Shown in pieces: positions 48,300 through 60,195 of a DNA stretch of 64,000 bases (positions within the stretch are counted from its first letter, which is position 1; each line of letters begins with the position of its first letter). The stretch comes from Wurfbainia villosa (lineage: Eukaryota > Streptophyta > Magnoliopsida > Zingiberales > Zingiberaceae): the NCBI GenBank assembly GCA_025175895.1, contig CM045992.1, positions 120,554,377-120,618,376 on the forward strand, read 5' to 3'. The position numbers and the translations under genes are program-made. The notes under the pieces were generated by a model. The model was not told the origin of the DNA and ran no database searches. It saw nothing but the letters and a program-made list of their open reading frames with translations.

Positions 48300-49154
48300 A
48301 TGGTCATTACCGAACTTACCCTGCTTAAAGTTGGTAAAGATCATCAATAGATTTTGATTAAACTCATCGATGAACCTATAAGATTTAAAATTTTGAAATT
48401 AAGACATGAAATGGAAGAGGAAAAACTTAAAAATGTAAAGGAAGTGTTCTAACCCTACTTTTGAATCTCTAACAATATTAATCGTGGTGTTGATTTTAAA
48501 AAAATCAACGACATAGAAAAATAAAAATTTTATATTTTAATAGAAGGGTAATACATAAACTAAGTATATCATTTGATAATTTTTAAATGATACTATACAA
48601 CTTTTGAAAAATATTACACTAAAGTAGCGTAGATACTATTATAAATGGACAGGATCAAATCTCGACGTGGAATCTAAAATTCTCATCCGGATTCATAAGC
48701 CCTTCGTTGTTTCTGACAAACGAATTAAGAGGCATAATTTTTGTAATTTACCTTCCTTCGTAATCACTGAAGGACCGACGATGAGAAACACTAAGACAAA
48801 CATAATCGTGCTTTTTTTTACTGAGTCTGAAAGAGATCTATGCCCCGACATAAGATCCTGAATTTAATTTAAAACCAACCTTCATATATCAAGGTAAAAG
48901 CTTGCTCGCTTGCTTTTTTCCATACTTCACACAAGGAACAGTGGAGGAAGAGAGAGAGAGAGAGACAGAGATTGATCAGGACTTTAAAACATGAAACGAT
49001 CATCATAAATTCAGTTTTTGTTTTTGTTTTTCTCCATTGAAAGAGGCATCTAATAACTGTGACGGCTTGAGCAGATGGACTTGTGACCATGCATCAATAA
49101 ATTAGTGGTTAACTAAAGGACCACCTTAGCTGATCTGAAACAAGACAATTTAAG

Positions 49155-49199
49155 AAGAAGAAGCTAGAAGAAGAAGAAGAAGAAGAAGAAGAAGAAGAA
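49155..49199. repeat. (GAA)n microsatellite
   Basis: AGAAGAAGAAG run with one interruption (GCTAGAAG), followed by a short GA run to 49210. Confidence 0.85.
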
Positions 49200-49740
49200 A
49201 GAGAGAGAGAGGGTGGACCTACACTTCACTGTCGGTTCATGTGCTTAAATTGATTGCCTTTCCTTTGCCCCCTGTCCATGGAAAATAAATAATTATAGCA
49301 TTAATGGGAAATTAATTCTCATCCAATTCTTTTCTCTTCTTCTTTTTCTTTTCTGTTCTTTTCTCAACTTAAACTCCTTCGAATGAGAAAGATAGAAAAG
49401 CACATTATAAGAGATTCAAAATTAAGGAGAGAGGTGGCATCATGCATCCTTCCTTTTAGTGAGGCATGCATATTATATAAGTTTAAATGTTTGGCCTTGT
49501 TCCACCATGGCCGGCCATTTCATTGCAATATTGGTCCCTTGTGGTCTTTCTCTCTGTCTTTAATTTATTATATTCGTCGCCTTTATGCTTATATTACAAT
49601 CATGTTAGCTCGAGATTCTTCCATGCCAAACCGGTTTAATTTCACATAGAAATTGTTAGAAGTCTTCCTTTATAGTCGCTCACGATCAAGGTGTTTTCCT
49701 CGGCCATTCCAAGGGGAAGATATATAATTATAAACATTGG

Positions 49741-49860
49741 ATTAGTTGAATTTCATTAGCATTCTTTACTTGGCATTGAGGTTATTCTATGATTGAATTA
49801 ATCTATATAATTAGGGTCTTTTTCACATCATTCTAATGCATCATTAAAGGCTTAAATAAA
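49741..49860. repeat. Non-coding direct duplication, copy 1
   Basis: About 120 bp, AGTTGAATTTCATTAGCATT through GGTTATTCTATG, AATTAGGGTCTTTTTCACAT and CATCATTAAAGGCTTAAATA. It recurs at 50211-50323 in the same orientation. Confidence 0.75.
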
Positions 49861-50180
49861 GTAAATTGTAGTAGAAGAAAGAAAAAAAAAAAGAAAAGGA
49901 AAGACTTGACTTGTCGATCTTCGTTTCTCACTATCTTTTTCAATTCGTTCCAAGTCTACTCCAAGTCTTTAAAGTATAGGTTAAAAAAATATCTTATATT
50001 TTGTTTTTTTATTCAATTCCATTATTGGAAATTGTTTATATTACAGATATATTAAAATTTAGTAAGTTAATAAGAAGCAATGAGTGTAGCTTTTGTTAAA
50101 CTCGATCAAAACATTATATTTTAATTTGATTTTCACTGCTTCTAAATGAATAAATTAACTAAACCGTCCTAAATTCACGT

Positions 50181-50323
50181 TAATTAGAGCCTTTTCACAT
50201 CGTTATTATCTAGTTAATTGAATTCCATCGACATTCTTTGCTTGGCGTTGAGATTATTCTATGGTTAAATATAATTAGGGCCTGTTCACATCATTCTAGG
50301 GCATCATTAAAGGCTTAAATAAA
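50181..50323. repeat. Non-coding direct duplication, copy 2 with partial third copy
   Basis: 50211-50323 repeats copy 1 (AGTTAATTGAATTCCATCGA, TTGGCGTTGAGATTATTCTA, GCATCATTAAAGGCTTAAAT) with about 80-90% identity by eye. Just before it, 50181-50205 (TTAATTAGAGCCTTTTCACA) repeats the middle of the unit once more. Confidence 0.7.
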
Positions 50324-50950
50324 ATAATTATAGTTGAAGATAAGCCAAAGACTTGGCTAGTTCTAATTCAATTGGATCTTCGCGATAACAAATACAATTT
50401 TATTCACCGTTGCTAAAAGAACAATGACAAAAAAAAAGAAAAATAAAAGGGTATTTATTTTTTAAATATATTAAACTAATACTTATCATATTTCTCATCC
50501 AGAAAATAATCTTATTTCAAGATAATATAAAGTAAAATTATTATTATTCAATTAAAAATATTCTTTATCAAATTGATTAAAATCATTTAAATTGGATCAA
50601 AACTACTTCAAGTTAACTTGAAATAATTTTGATTAAGTTTAAATATTTTAATTAAATCGTATCAATTTAGGTTAATATATTATAGCAAAAATGGTCACAA
50701 TAATTGTTATGCGTCGCACATAATAATAACAATGTTGAAATAAAAATATACAAGAATATTGTTTTGATATGTTTTAAAAAAATTGTGCAATGATAAAAAA
50801 AAAAAAGTCCCTTTTAATTTTATTTTTATTTTCCAAAAGAACAAACAAACGTCATTAATAGGATTGCCAAAAGCGCTATGTAGCGAGATGCCAACGTTTC
50901 GCTTTAATGCGGTGCAGCTAAGCAACACCTGACCACCTCCCTGTCCCATG

Positions 50951-50961
50951 CATAAATACGG
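50951..50961 (+). promoter_or_regulatory. Candidate TATA box of the GDU gene
   Basis: CATAAATACGG lies about 75 bp upstream of the first ATG (51034), leaving a short leader without other ATGs. Confidence 0.5.
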
Positions 50962-51033
50962 CCACAGCCTCACATCTCCGTCTCCACTTCTCAACCGCAT
51001 TGCCTCACCGGTTCACCGCGAGTTTGCAGCAGC

Positions 51034-51465
51034 ATGAGGGCCGGTGCAGATTTGAACGCCGACGGCGAGTCTCCCCTGCCCTCCTCCTCCGGATCCGGCA
51101 GCGGGGTCTCTCACTCGCCGTGGCGTTCTCCGGTGCCATACGTCTTCGGCGGCCTGGCGGCCACGCTCGGCGTCATCGCCCTCGCCCTCCTCGTCCTCGC
51201 CTGCTCCTATTACTGGAACCTCGACTCCGGCGACGACGACGACAAGCCCCGCGACGCCGATGACTCCAGGGACCCCGCCTTCCTCGAGGATCTCATCCTC
51301 GTCATCATGCCAGGCGACGCAGCCCCCACCATCCTGGCAATCCCCATTGCCAAACGCGCCGCCGCCGACGACAGCAGCAGCAGCAGCTCCGACAGAGACA
51401 ACCAGCAGCTCTCAATCCCGGTACCCTCACCGTCGGACAACCATTCGGAGCCCCGAAGCCATTGA
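51034..51465 (+). CDS. GDU: GLUTAMINE DUMPER (GDU) family membrane protein
   Basis: Single exon, 143 residues, as is usual for the family. One membrane segment spans about residues 33-58 (PYVFGGLAATLGVIALALLV). It is followed by an acidic linker and the GDU signature DLILVIMPGDAAPTILAIPI (about 88-107), the counterpart of the VIMAG motif. GDU proteins sit in the plasma membrane, interact with the ubiquitin ligase LOG2 and stimulate amino acid export. Here the fourth signature residue is proline (VIMPG, not VIMAG), a change at a site where Arabidopsis mutants lose function; whether this copy is active is therefore open. A poly-serine run and a Ser/Pro-rich tail end the protein. The start is the first ATG downstream of a TATA-like box. 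Strong GC bias. Confidence 0.88.
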   Translation: MRAGADLNADGESPLPSSSGSGSGVSHSPWRSPVPYVFGGLAATLGVIALALLVLACSYYWNLDSGDDDDKPRDADDSRDPAFLEDLILVIMPGDAAPTILAIPIAKRAAADDSSSSSSDRDNQQLSIPVPSPSDNHSEPRSH

Positions 51466-52894
51466 AACGACCCGTCCTCATCGATGTATCTTGTACGTTC
51501 TTTTCTTTGCATGACCAACGAACGCAAAATTTTGAAACTACGAATAATCCTCAAATCTTCGAATAGTGGAAATCTACTGTGAATTATCGATTAATCTTAT
51601 TTGTTGCGGAGAAGAGAAGAACAGAAGAGAACAGAAGAGAAGCCATGTCCGGAGCTGGTTTAAGCCTCGTCGTTACAGTTCAGTAAAGTGAAGAACAGGA
51701 CGAAGACCAGAAAAGAAGACCAGAGATCACGCGACGACCACGTGGTGGATGCGGATGCGGCGACCCGAGGGCGCGCGGAAGTAAAGACGGCGTTCCACGA
51801 CATGTTACGAAATCTTTAATAACGCGATACTGATATCTTATCGTAACGCCCGATAAATAAACAGATAAAATAATTAAATATCTTCCATGCAGTAAACTAT
51901 TTAAATTGACGATTTAAATCATAGAGTATCTTATAGATTTTAATACAGTGATCGAGAAATATAAAAATCATCTAAATTTAAAAAAAAAATTTAAATTTTT
52001 TTCAAAATCGATTTTTATTTTATTCGTAAATTTCGTCCTGTCTTAACGATCATACAATCCTGCGGAGACAAATGTCTCCCATACCGTTAGTTAACTCAGT
52101 CGTGCACGACTCAAATTGGCATCGACGGACGGTAAAACGTTTGGCCGCCACCCGAAATTAAATAATAAATGCCAAGTGAGGAAGACGTTGCATGGAGTCC
52201 ACGTATCGGCACCGAAATGGATAGGCGACAAATAGAGAAGTAGCGGCCGTTACAAGTGCGAGATGACTTTGCGCCGCCTGATTCACCAGTTTTCCGTGGG
52301 CTCCCAGTCTGTAATTATATTTTGTATAACTAAATAATTATTTATTATCTCATATGATATTTCAACTTAATGAAAAATAATAATTTATATAGACGAATGA
52401 TTTCACCTGGTACAGTAATTCTTTTACGCGAAGAAAATTAAAAACTCAGAGAAGATAATTTCACACCTATTTAAAAATTAATTTTAATATCCACAAAAGA
52501 TTTAAATCATCGATCTAGTTGTTCCCATCATTCTGTCCCAATCATTATGAAAGAGATAAATCATAGAGAATAATTCATATCATTTTTTTAAATATTATCG
52601 TATCTTAATCATTATATTATCTCAATGAGACTTGATTTTAATATCGTATAAATAATTATTTATTAATTTGATTACCAAAATTAAGACATGATTCAAATGA
52701 TGGCTACCGCAGGTTCCTAATGATCCGAATTTCTTAAAACGGCACTTTTTTTTAATATTAGAAAAGCACCTTCTATATTTCTCATTATCAAAATTGCTAT
52801 TATTCCACCCTTATTATACTATTATTCTAGCATTCATTATTATATTCGATATAAAGTAATTATTATAGTATATAAAACATAATTTAACTCCTCT

Positions 52895-52950
<56 letters not shown>

Positions 52951-53020
52951 TACATACAGTGAGTGCACTTTTTTACTAATTTTTTTTACTAATTCAGTTG
53001 ATATTATCAATATCACTCTA
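51466..53020. other. Intergenic, no gene seen
   Basis: The GDU 3' UTR is followed by AT-rich sequence. An (AT)n tract lies at about 52901-52948. No coding region is supported. Confidence 0.5.
52901..52948. repeat. (AT)n microsatellite
   Basis: About 48 bp of perfect TA dinucleotide repeat, just left of a SINE insertion. Confidence 0.95.
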
Positions 53021-53038
53021 ATATAATTAAATATTTTC

Positions 53039-53266
53039 ATTGTAAAAGTTGGGAATCTGTCCAATTAACAACCCTCTACTATATCCGTCCTAGGCACTGA
53101 CAAGAGGAAGGTAAATCACGGGGGGACAAAATCCCTTGATACGATGGTAAGACAGAGAGGGGTCCATCTAAAGTCAAGGGAGATTTTAGACCCCTCTCCC
53201 GGAATCGAACCCTGTCAATTCTACCAGCAACACTCTGTTTTACCATCACACTGTCCCCGTGGAGAC
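53039..53266 (-). mobile_element. tRNA-derived SINE, family A copy 3
   Basis: Minus-strand copy: head GTCTCCACGGGGACAGTGTG, B-box GGGTTCGATTCCGG, tail GGACAGATTCCCAACTTT. Flanking repeats ATATAATTAAATATTTTC (53021-53038) and ATATAATTAAATTTTCTC (53267-53284) look like a decayed target duplication. The B-box here is the closest of the three copies to the consensus. Confidence 0.8.
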
Positions 53267-53399
53267 ATATAATTAAATTTTCTCGCGATATTATCAATAG
53301 TTTTTACAATAATCAGCTAAGGAAGTAATTTTAATTAAATTTAAATATTTTTAATTAAGTAGATGTTAAAAATGAATCGATTTATTTTTATGCATGACA

Positions 53400-54290
53400 T
53401 TAACTATGCTAGATGTGATGTTGTTCGTCGAGATAGAGAGGGTGAGGTGTCCAATGGCGAAAGCGACGAGGGCCAACGACTCGAGCGAGAAAGAAGATGA
53501 CGCAGAGGGAAAACTAAGGTGACCGATTCGGCGTCTCGACCAGGAACCCAACCAAATGGTGTATCCTGCAAAACAAGAACAGTTAAGGGTGCCGAGAAAG
53601 ATCTCGACAAGGCTCCTCTGACACTCAAAGTAGAAATTAGTAGGAAGGTGGAGAAAGAAATGGAGAGAATGAGTTGAGAATGCGCGAACCTCTGTCCTCC
53701 TTCTCTAGGAGGGATATATATAGAAAAGAATCCTCCTGCCAAGCAATACAGTCGGTATGGATGTATGACTTCATGATTTTACGTTGATTTTGAGAAGTAA
53801 TAAAGGTCTTTACCCTCATAAATACTGTCGGTGCGTAGGTTATCATTAATACTCATCGTGTAGTTGATGAGAAATATCTCCTCATTAATGAAGTAGACAT
53901 TTCTCTGAAAATTAGTATGAGCATCTGTTTCCTGGTCGAAGAGAAATACTGACAAGGATTGCCTTGTGGACTCTCTGAACAGAAAATACTCGTCATGTCC
54001 TCTGATTAAATAAGATAACTCATGTGTTGAGAAGCCATATATCTGAGATAATATGCCTCTGCCGAGATATGAGATGATGACCGAATTGAGAAACGGGATG
54101 TTTGGAATAAGAGGTGTCCGAGCCGAGACGCGGGACGTCTGAACTAAGATGTGATGGAGCCGAGACGCGGGGCATCTGAAATAAGATGTGACCGAGCCGA
54201 GACGCGAAACGCGAAACGCTTGGAATAAAATGTAGTGTAGTTTAGTTGTTACATGCTTAGTCATATTTGTAGTCATAGGTTAGTTTTTTT
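53400..54290 (-). mobile_element. Ty3/gypsy-like LTR remnant with tandem repeats in U3
   Basis: On the minus strand: TATA-like CTATATATATCCCTCC (near 53719), a leader, then TACTTTGAGTGTCAGAGGAG...CTCGGCACCC...CTTGTTTTGCAGG ending near 53567. This resembles the R-U5 of plant Ty3/gypsy LTRs. The U3 side contains four tandem units of about 37 bp (54076-54231). No coding part survives. Confidence 0.5.
54076..54231. repeat. 37-bp tandem repeat, four units
   Basis: Units at about 54076-54113, 54114-54150, 54151-54187 and 54188-54231, each with the core GAGCCGAGACGCGGGRCRTC (first unit diverged). The last is longer because ACGCGAA is doubled. They lie in the presumed U3 of an LTR. Confidence 0.8.
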
Positions 54291-54539
54291 TTTTTTTTTT
54301 TGCTATCACTAGAAATAATATAATATATTTAAATATATATTTTTATCTTATTTTATCCTTATTATTTAAGTCTAACTGATCTAATATTTTTTTATTTTAT
54401 TTATTTTCATATATTTATATATTTATTTTAATATTTTTATTTTTACCATTCTCACACTCATAATTCAACATTTGATTATGTTTAAGTGTGATAAATAATA
54501 CTACGTGAGAATAACTTTGAGAGGAGACATATGGATAAC

Positions 54540-54660
54540 ACATTGATCGAGGTAATGTCAATGCATCAAGATCCAAAAGTCTCCGTAATTTGTCCCTCAC
54601 GAATGGTCGTGGGATAGACGGGTAGAGTTGTTAGGTAGACGATTTCAACTTGTTTAACAT
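54540..54660 (+). mobile_element. SINE family B 3' fragment
   Basis: CATCAAGATCCAAAAGTCTC and CGAATGGTCGTGGGATAGAC..GTTGTTAGGTAGACGATTTC match the 3' part of the element at 39378-39930. No head is present. Confidence 0.35.
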
Positions 54661-55079
54661 GTGATAAAATATTATTTTGACTTAAAAAAAACAAATATTT
54701 TTAATATATTTAATAATGAAAAGTCCAAAAACCCAAAACATAAAAGGCCATTTATTGAAACGGCCCATTGATTAAAACGGCTCGGCCCACGTAAAAGAGC
54801 AAGCTAACAAATTTTTAAGCTATTTTTGGGTTCTGTTTACTGTAATGGGATGGATTGGAGCAGAGAAGAGTGGGCGGAAGGGAGAGGAGAGCAGGGGAGA
54901 GGGGGACTGGGGGAGGAACTCCACCTACAGCCTTTACCCTATTCGGATGGGGGTGAAAAGATCGAGGTTATCCTCGACGCCGCCGCGCGCCAGCGCCCCA
55001 GACGCGTGCCCTCTGCCGTTCGCCGCGCGCTAGCTTCGGCGAAGGGGCCTCGTCGACGATCGGCGAACACGCAATACGG

Positions 55080-58000
55080 ATGTTGGGTGCCGAACTCGCT
55101 TCCTCCCTGCTGCCTACGATTGCTCGCGAGGAACGGACAAACGGGTGAGTTAATTTCTCCAAGCAAGGGGACTGCCGCCCTTCTCGGGCCCTGCTCGCTT
55201 TGGCTTCGCCCGGCCTGGCCGCGCCACAAAGGTACAATGCGCCTTCCCCGGCGGCGGCTCTTGAAGTCGTCAGCCCCCCGCCCGATTCGGCCGCCGGGGA
55301 GGCGGTGTCTACATCGCTTGGCTCGCCGAAGGACTGCGCCAGCTCTCTCGGCCCTATCTCTTCGCTCCCTCCCCTCATCCAGGTATTTAGTTCCAAAGCT
55401 CCTTCCGATTTCTCTGCTTCACTTGGAGTTACTTTTGGCAGATCAATAGTCGAATGCGGAAATTTGGCTGGTTAATCTTGTCTTTTCATGTTATTGTGAA
55501 ACTGACTGGGTACTAAGAAACACATTCCATAATGCGTGTTCTTAATGCCCTTTGTTCACTTGAACGATCTGAATGTTTGGAAGTTTTCAATTTTGGAATT
55601 TGAATGCTACCATCGATCGCTCCTCGCCAGTTTAATATTCATTAGTGAAGATTGATTAGTCTTGAAATTAAGAACCTGCTTTATAGGAAAGAAACAAGAA
55701 AAAGGGAAGATAACAGGAAAAACAAAATCCATGTCGAGTTACATAGGGAAATTTTTGTTCTTTAGTTTAGACAGATAAGAGAAGGGCATTTATTTCTTTA
55801 CAGATTCTGAAATCTTTCTTTCTGGAATTGAGATAAAAGACCAGTATTACCCATGTCCTATCTGAGGCAGAAAGTTGGGTTGACCAATGTTTGACATTTA
55901 AAATTTATGTTGTTCTTCTAATCAAGCAAAGAAATTTATGGTAATACACCCCAATAAGAAAAGAGAACATGTTTTTGGCTCTTTTATTTTTGTTTTGTTC
56001 TTGTCATCTTTGTCCATCTTCTTTCTCTTCCCTTCTACTATTACTATCCAACAAAAGGTTGTATTTGATGCAAGGCATACTATCTAATTCTAAGAAAGCA
56101 ATCCAATGAAAATAAGAACATATGTTCTTGTTAGTTTCTATTGCCTTCATAAATCCTTACCATTAGTTAATAAACCCTGAATTAGAGTCCAAGAAATGAC
56201 AAAGCCATCTAAATTTTTTTTGTCTTTGCAACCAAAACAACTGCAACATAGAAATCAACATGCTTTAAAACTTTCAATTAGCAATCAAAGCAGTTGCAAC
56301 ATAAGAATCTTTAATCATGACACTGCAATATGGACGTAAAAACACACAGGTTGTAGCTAACCACTGAGTCGTTTCCTCTTACATGAGCAAGTTACCAACA
56401 GAGAGTTGAGTTGGCAACGCTTAGGTTTTGTGTTCTGCTATGTGTTTCATGTGGGCTTTCTTATTTGGTATTCTAATCATTTCAGAAAAACTGAAAACCT
56501 CTAAAGTGTTAATGGCGGTGGTGTTACCCCTCATTATCCTTATCCTTTAAGGCTTGTAATACATGTTAACTAAAATCTTTTTGTGAAAGATGATAATGGA
56601 GGTAGCTGCAACCTCTCTAATTATCCATCTTCTTTAAGGCTTTTAATGAATGTTAATCCTACTCTATTATGATTAATAGTAAAACTGTGTTGAAGATGCT
56701 TTTTGGAGATTTGCATCATGTATGTTTTGAAATATAATTTGTTTTAACTTCTTCTCTGCTTCTATTGGGCAAATTGATGATTATGGTCTAAAAGAGGTTC
56801 ATCCCACATCCTATCGATGAAGATATACTACAGTTGTACCTTGGGAATAAGGATGGCAAAGTACTTCACACCAAGGCTATCTCTTGTTCATTGGGTAGCA
56901 CTTAGCATGTCTCCAAGGTTTTTTTTTTTTTTGTATTTTATGCATATTTATTATATTATTTTTGCTAAACAATATTTGAGGTATATTTTCTTTTTCTATT
57001 ATTCTATACTTTTTTTTGCTCAGATATTAGTAAAGTACCGTATGCTGCAACTTCAGTAACAGCAAATAAATGGGAGCATTCACAAATGCTATCAATTGGT
57101 CTTAATATTTGGGTTTCAATTAAATATATTTGGGAAGGTTTTCTTTAATCGACGAAGTATTGATTGGCATCATTGTATGTTGTAATCCAATCATGTATTT
57201 CAGTTTTTACGACTTTGCTTGACACTTGTTGTTACATGCACTTGAAACTCATCTGAAGAAGTCAAAGAGTTTTATACAAGTGCAGGATAGTTCATTAATG
57301 CATCGCTGGAATTTGATGTTAGATATCTTCACTCTCTAATTTTGAGTATATGTGGAAGAGTAAATATTCTTTTTCAAATTTCCTGGTTTTTCCCTTTTTG
57401 TCTAGAGTTCTAAGACCAAGTCCTTTTTTTCTTTGTCCAGAGTTCTAAAATTCAGCCTCCACTGAAGGCTCTCATTAGATTTGGAGACCGTGCAACCAGT
57501 GATGTTGTTGTCAGGATAAGAACCCATGAAGGTCGCGACAATTGGTTTTATTGTCACTCAGGTATTCTCATAGATAAAAGCAAGTACTTTGCAGAGCGCC
57601 TTTCGGAAGACTGGCCAACATGTCAGATCCTGGATTCTCGATACTGCGTTGAAGTTTATTGCGAAGAATTTGAGTTTAATTCTCATGTCATTGCCCTCCG
57701 CCTTCTATATGCGAAAGAACCACAAACTCGGTATGGTGTAAGAAATACAATTGATATCCTTCAGGTTGCTGTTCGCCTCGGTTGTTATCAGCTGAGCCGC
57801 CATTGTATTGACTATTTGGAATCTGTTCCCTGGGAAGAAGCCGATGAAGAACAGATCTTGAAGATAATACCTCATCTTGGTTCCCAGTACGAGGAGATCC
57901 TCGCACGTCTCCAACCAGTCAATCCAATTTCAGTAATAGGTATTTTCATGTCGACTCTCCGCTTTGCTACATCATCACTTCCACAGTCTGTGCGAGACAT

Positions 58001-58763
58001 GAAATCCAGTGCTCAAGATCAGCTCGAGTATATGCTCACTGAGGATGATGATGCTCCACTGCTGACCTTCGATAATCAAGACATCAAGTTGGAAGTGAAG
58101 AATTGTGTCAACGATCTTCTAAGCCGATTCAATCGTCATCTAGAATCTCTTTTGCATGCATCTCGAGAGACTGTTTCTAAGATAAACATGGAGAATAGGT
58201 TGCAGTCCTTCCTCACTGATATTTCATGGATTTGTCAGATCTTGAATAAGATGGAAATGATGAAACATCTGGTTCACTATTGGCTGGAAGCGTCTTCTAA
58301 TATAGTTAAAGTCACTGACAAAATGGATGCCGAAGTCGATTTACTAGAGATCAAATGGAAAGTAATTGAAGTTACCTCTAAGGTTCTCGACTCAGTTGTA
58401 TTTGGACATGTGACAGTCCCAACAGCAACGAGGCTACTCTTGGTGAATGTCTGGTTACCTTTTATGCAGAGGGCTAGGCCTTTATTTGAGCAACCCAATT
58501 CTGATCACAAAGAAGGCTTAACACTTAAAATTGACAGTGAGATCTGGCTGGGACTGGAATCTGCTTTTGTTTCTATTATTCTCACACTGCCATCGAACAA
58601 CCAGGCCGAAATATTAGCAGAATGGTTGAAGTCGGAGCATGTTCGATATCCCGACCTTACAGAAGCACTTGAGACATGGTGTTATCGTTCAAAGGTTGCT
58701 AAAAGGAGGCTGTCTTTGCTCGGTGCCATTGGCAATGGAGAGAGTTCTCAATGCCCACATTAG
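55080..58763 (+). CDS. BTB/POZ domain protein, At3g05675-like
   Basis: The main exon, 57441/57443-58763, is secure and encodes about 440 residues: a BTB/POZ domain (RFGDRATSDVVVRIRTHEGR, FYCHSGILIDKSKYFAERLS) and the conserved C-terminal region of plant At3g05675-type proteins (YLESVPWEEADEEQILKIIP). Such proteins are thought to act as substrate adaptors of CUL3 ubiquitin ligases. This exon has no early ATG in frame, so translation starts upstream. The best candidate is ATG 55080, in a GC-rich exon reading MLGAELASSLLPTIAREERT, donor after 55144 (GG|GTGAGT), joined to the acceptor at 57442 to keep frame. A second possibility is a donor after 55382 (CAG|GTATTT) joined to 57440, but it has no in-frame ATG. 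The 5' structure is inferred. Stop TAG at 58761-58763. Confidence 0.75.
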
Positions 58764-59140
58764 TCACCTTCTGTAGTATTGTACTAATACCATATTTCCC
58801 TCATCCACGTATGGAACGCTTGCGAGTGTATAAATCTTGTATATGGCCTCTGTCACGAAGTCAGATCAGTTTTGTTTTTGGTACACTCTGGTGTTGTATC
58901 TAATGCCGCGTTGCTGATGCACCAACATGCTCAGTGACTTCTGCTTTGAAGAAAGAGGTCTGGAGAAAAGTTTCTCTTCGACGTCGTTTACATTTTGATT
59001 CAGCTTGCTTGTGAGATTCTTGCCATTCAGAATTGAGAGAGAGAAAAAGAAAAGGGGGCTGCAAAATCCATCCAATAACAGCGATTGCAAAATATACTGT
59101 GGAAGCATTTTGCATATTTTTTATCCGTGTGATTCGGTCC
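58764..59140. other. 3' UTR of the BTB gene and flank
   Basis: Follows the BTB stop codon. No gene is seen; transcription probably ends within the first few hundred bases. Confidence 0.4.
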
Positions 59141-59830
59141 GAGATCAGTAGATGGGGAGACTCTCTAATGTTTGCACGATTGAATCCATCGACTGATTGA
59201 GTACAGATCAGGTATTTCTTGATGTGCCAACTTAGCTCGCTCAGATCAGGTCTTCCTCGATTCGTCGAGCCAGACAGTTCAGTTTTCCTTTGATTCACAC
59301 TATTCAAATCGGTTGTAAGAACTGGAAGTACTTCGGACATAGAAGATTCAAAAACGATGAGAAAAAAGGATAGAGGTACACCTCGACAAAGTTCTTCCAG
59401 AGAGACAATGCATAGAGTAAAAAGTTAAAAATAGAAAAATTAAAGATTACTTGATCACTCCGTTTTCCTTCTCCTTGATTTATATAAGAGGAGAAGAACA
59501 TGGGAAATCAAGATGAACATGGAGGAACTATGATGTAGAGATGTGATTTCTAGAAGAAGAACTTGGCGAAGTGGCAGAAATCGTAGAGATGTGATTTTCT
59601 GAAAAGGATTTTGGCGACGTGATGGGATTATGGAGACGTGACTTTTTTTGAAAAGAATCTTAGCAATATGGTAGGGATCGTGGAGGTGTGACTCCTTAGA
59701 GGAGATCACGGGGATATATTGATCCAACTGTCAAAAATGATATGGAATGATCGTTTAAGCTTGAAAAGTCTTTAAGCTTGAAAAGTCAAACAATTGGATT
59801 GAACTCAGATGGTCATTCGAGCTTGGATGC
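59140..59830 (-). mobile_element. LTR-retrotransposon-like remnant, second copy of the 880-1560 type
   Basis: On the minus strand TTATATAAATCAAGGAG near 59475 serves as TATA-like box, followed by AACTTTGTCGAGGTGTACCT, counterpart of AACTTCGACGAGTTACTT in the first copy. On the plus strand 59535-59710 holds four reiterated units of about 48 bp beginning GTAGAGATGTGATTT/GTGGAGGTGTGACTCC. Confidence 0.45.
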
Positions 59831-59839
59831 ACTTTGCAT

Positions 59840-60195
59840 CGGAGTTTGATCGGAATGCGACAACCACAATCACAGTGGATTTAGATCGCAGTCCAATCGA
59901 CGTCGAAGTCTGATCGAATTGTGATTGGATTCCGGCTTGAATCCATCGCGATTGCAGCTATCAGCCCTGCGGCCGCAATCGTTATAGATTTCGGTTGAAA
60001 TTCGGTCAGAATTCGATCACGGCCCGATCGGACTCCGACGTCGGTCGAATTCCGATCGCAATTGCAGTTGCAGTGCTAGCGACCGTAATGACGGTGGATT
60101 TCGATTGCAATTTGATCGGAATCTGACCGCAGTCTGACCGAACTCTGACATCGATCGGATCGCAATCAAATTCCAATCGAAATTTGATCGCTTGA
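59840..60195. repeat. CGATCGGA/GCAATTGC-rich repeat block
   Basis: Dense TTCCGATCG, GATCGGAATC and CGCAATTGCAGTTGCAGT motifs. Composition resembles the repeats at 11731, 12086 and 41225, but alignment by eye is loose, so the relation is uncertain. Confidence 0.35.

Larger units (their letters stand above)
47004..51033. other. Intergenic region between the SMAX1-like and GDU genes
   Basis: Contains the SMAX1-like 3' UTR, a foldback at 48147-48299, a (GAA)n tract near 49155-49199, a non-coding duplication at 49741-49860/50211-50323 (listed), and the GDU promoter. No coding region is supported in 47004-50940. Confidence 0.5.

Noticed and set aside
54826..55449. 207-codon plus-strand frame in the BTB 5' region
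   Set aside because: Arg/Pro-rich, runs through a plausible GTGAGT donor and cannot join the BTB exon in frame at the observed acceptors.
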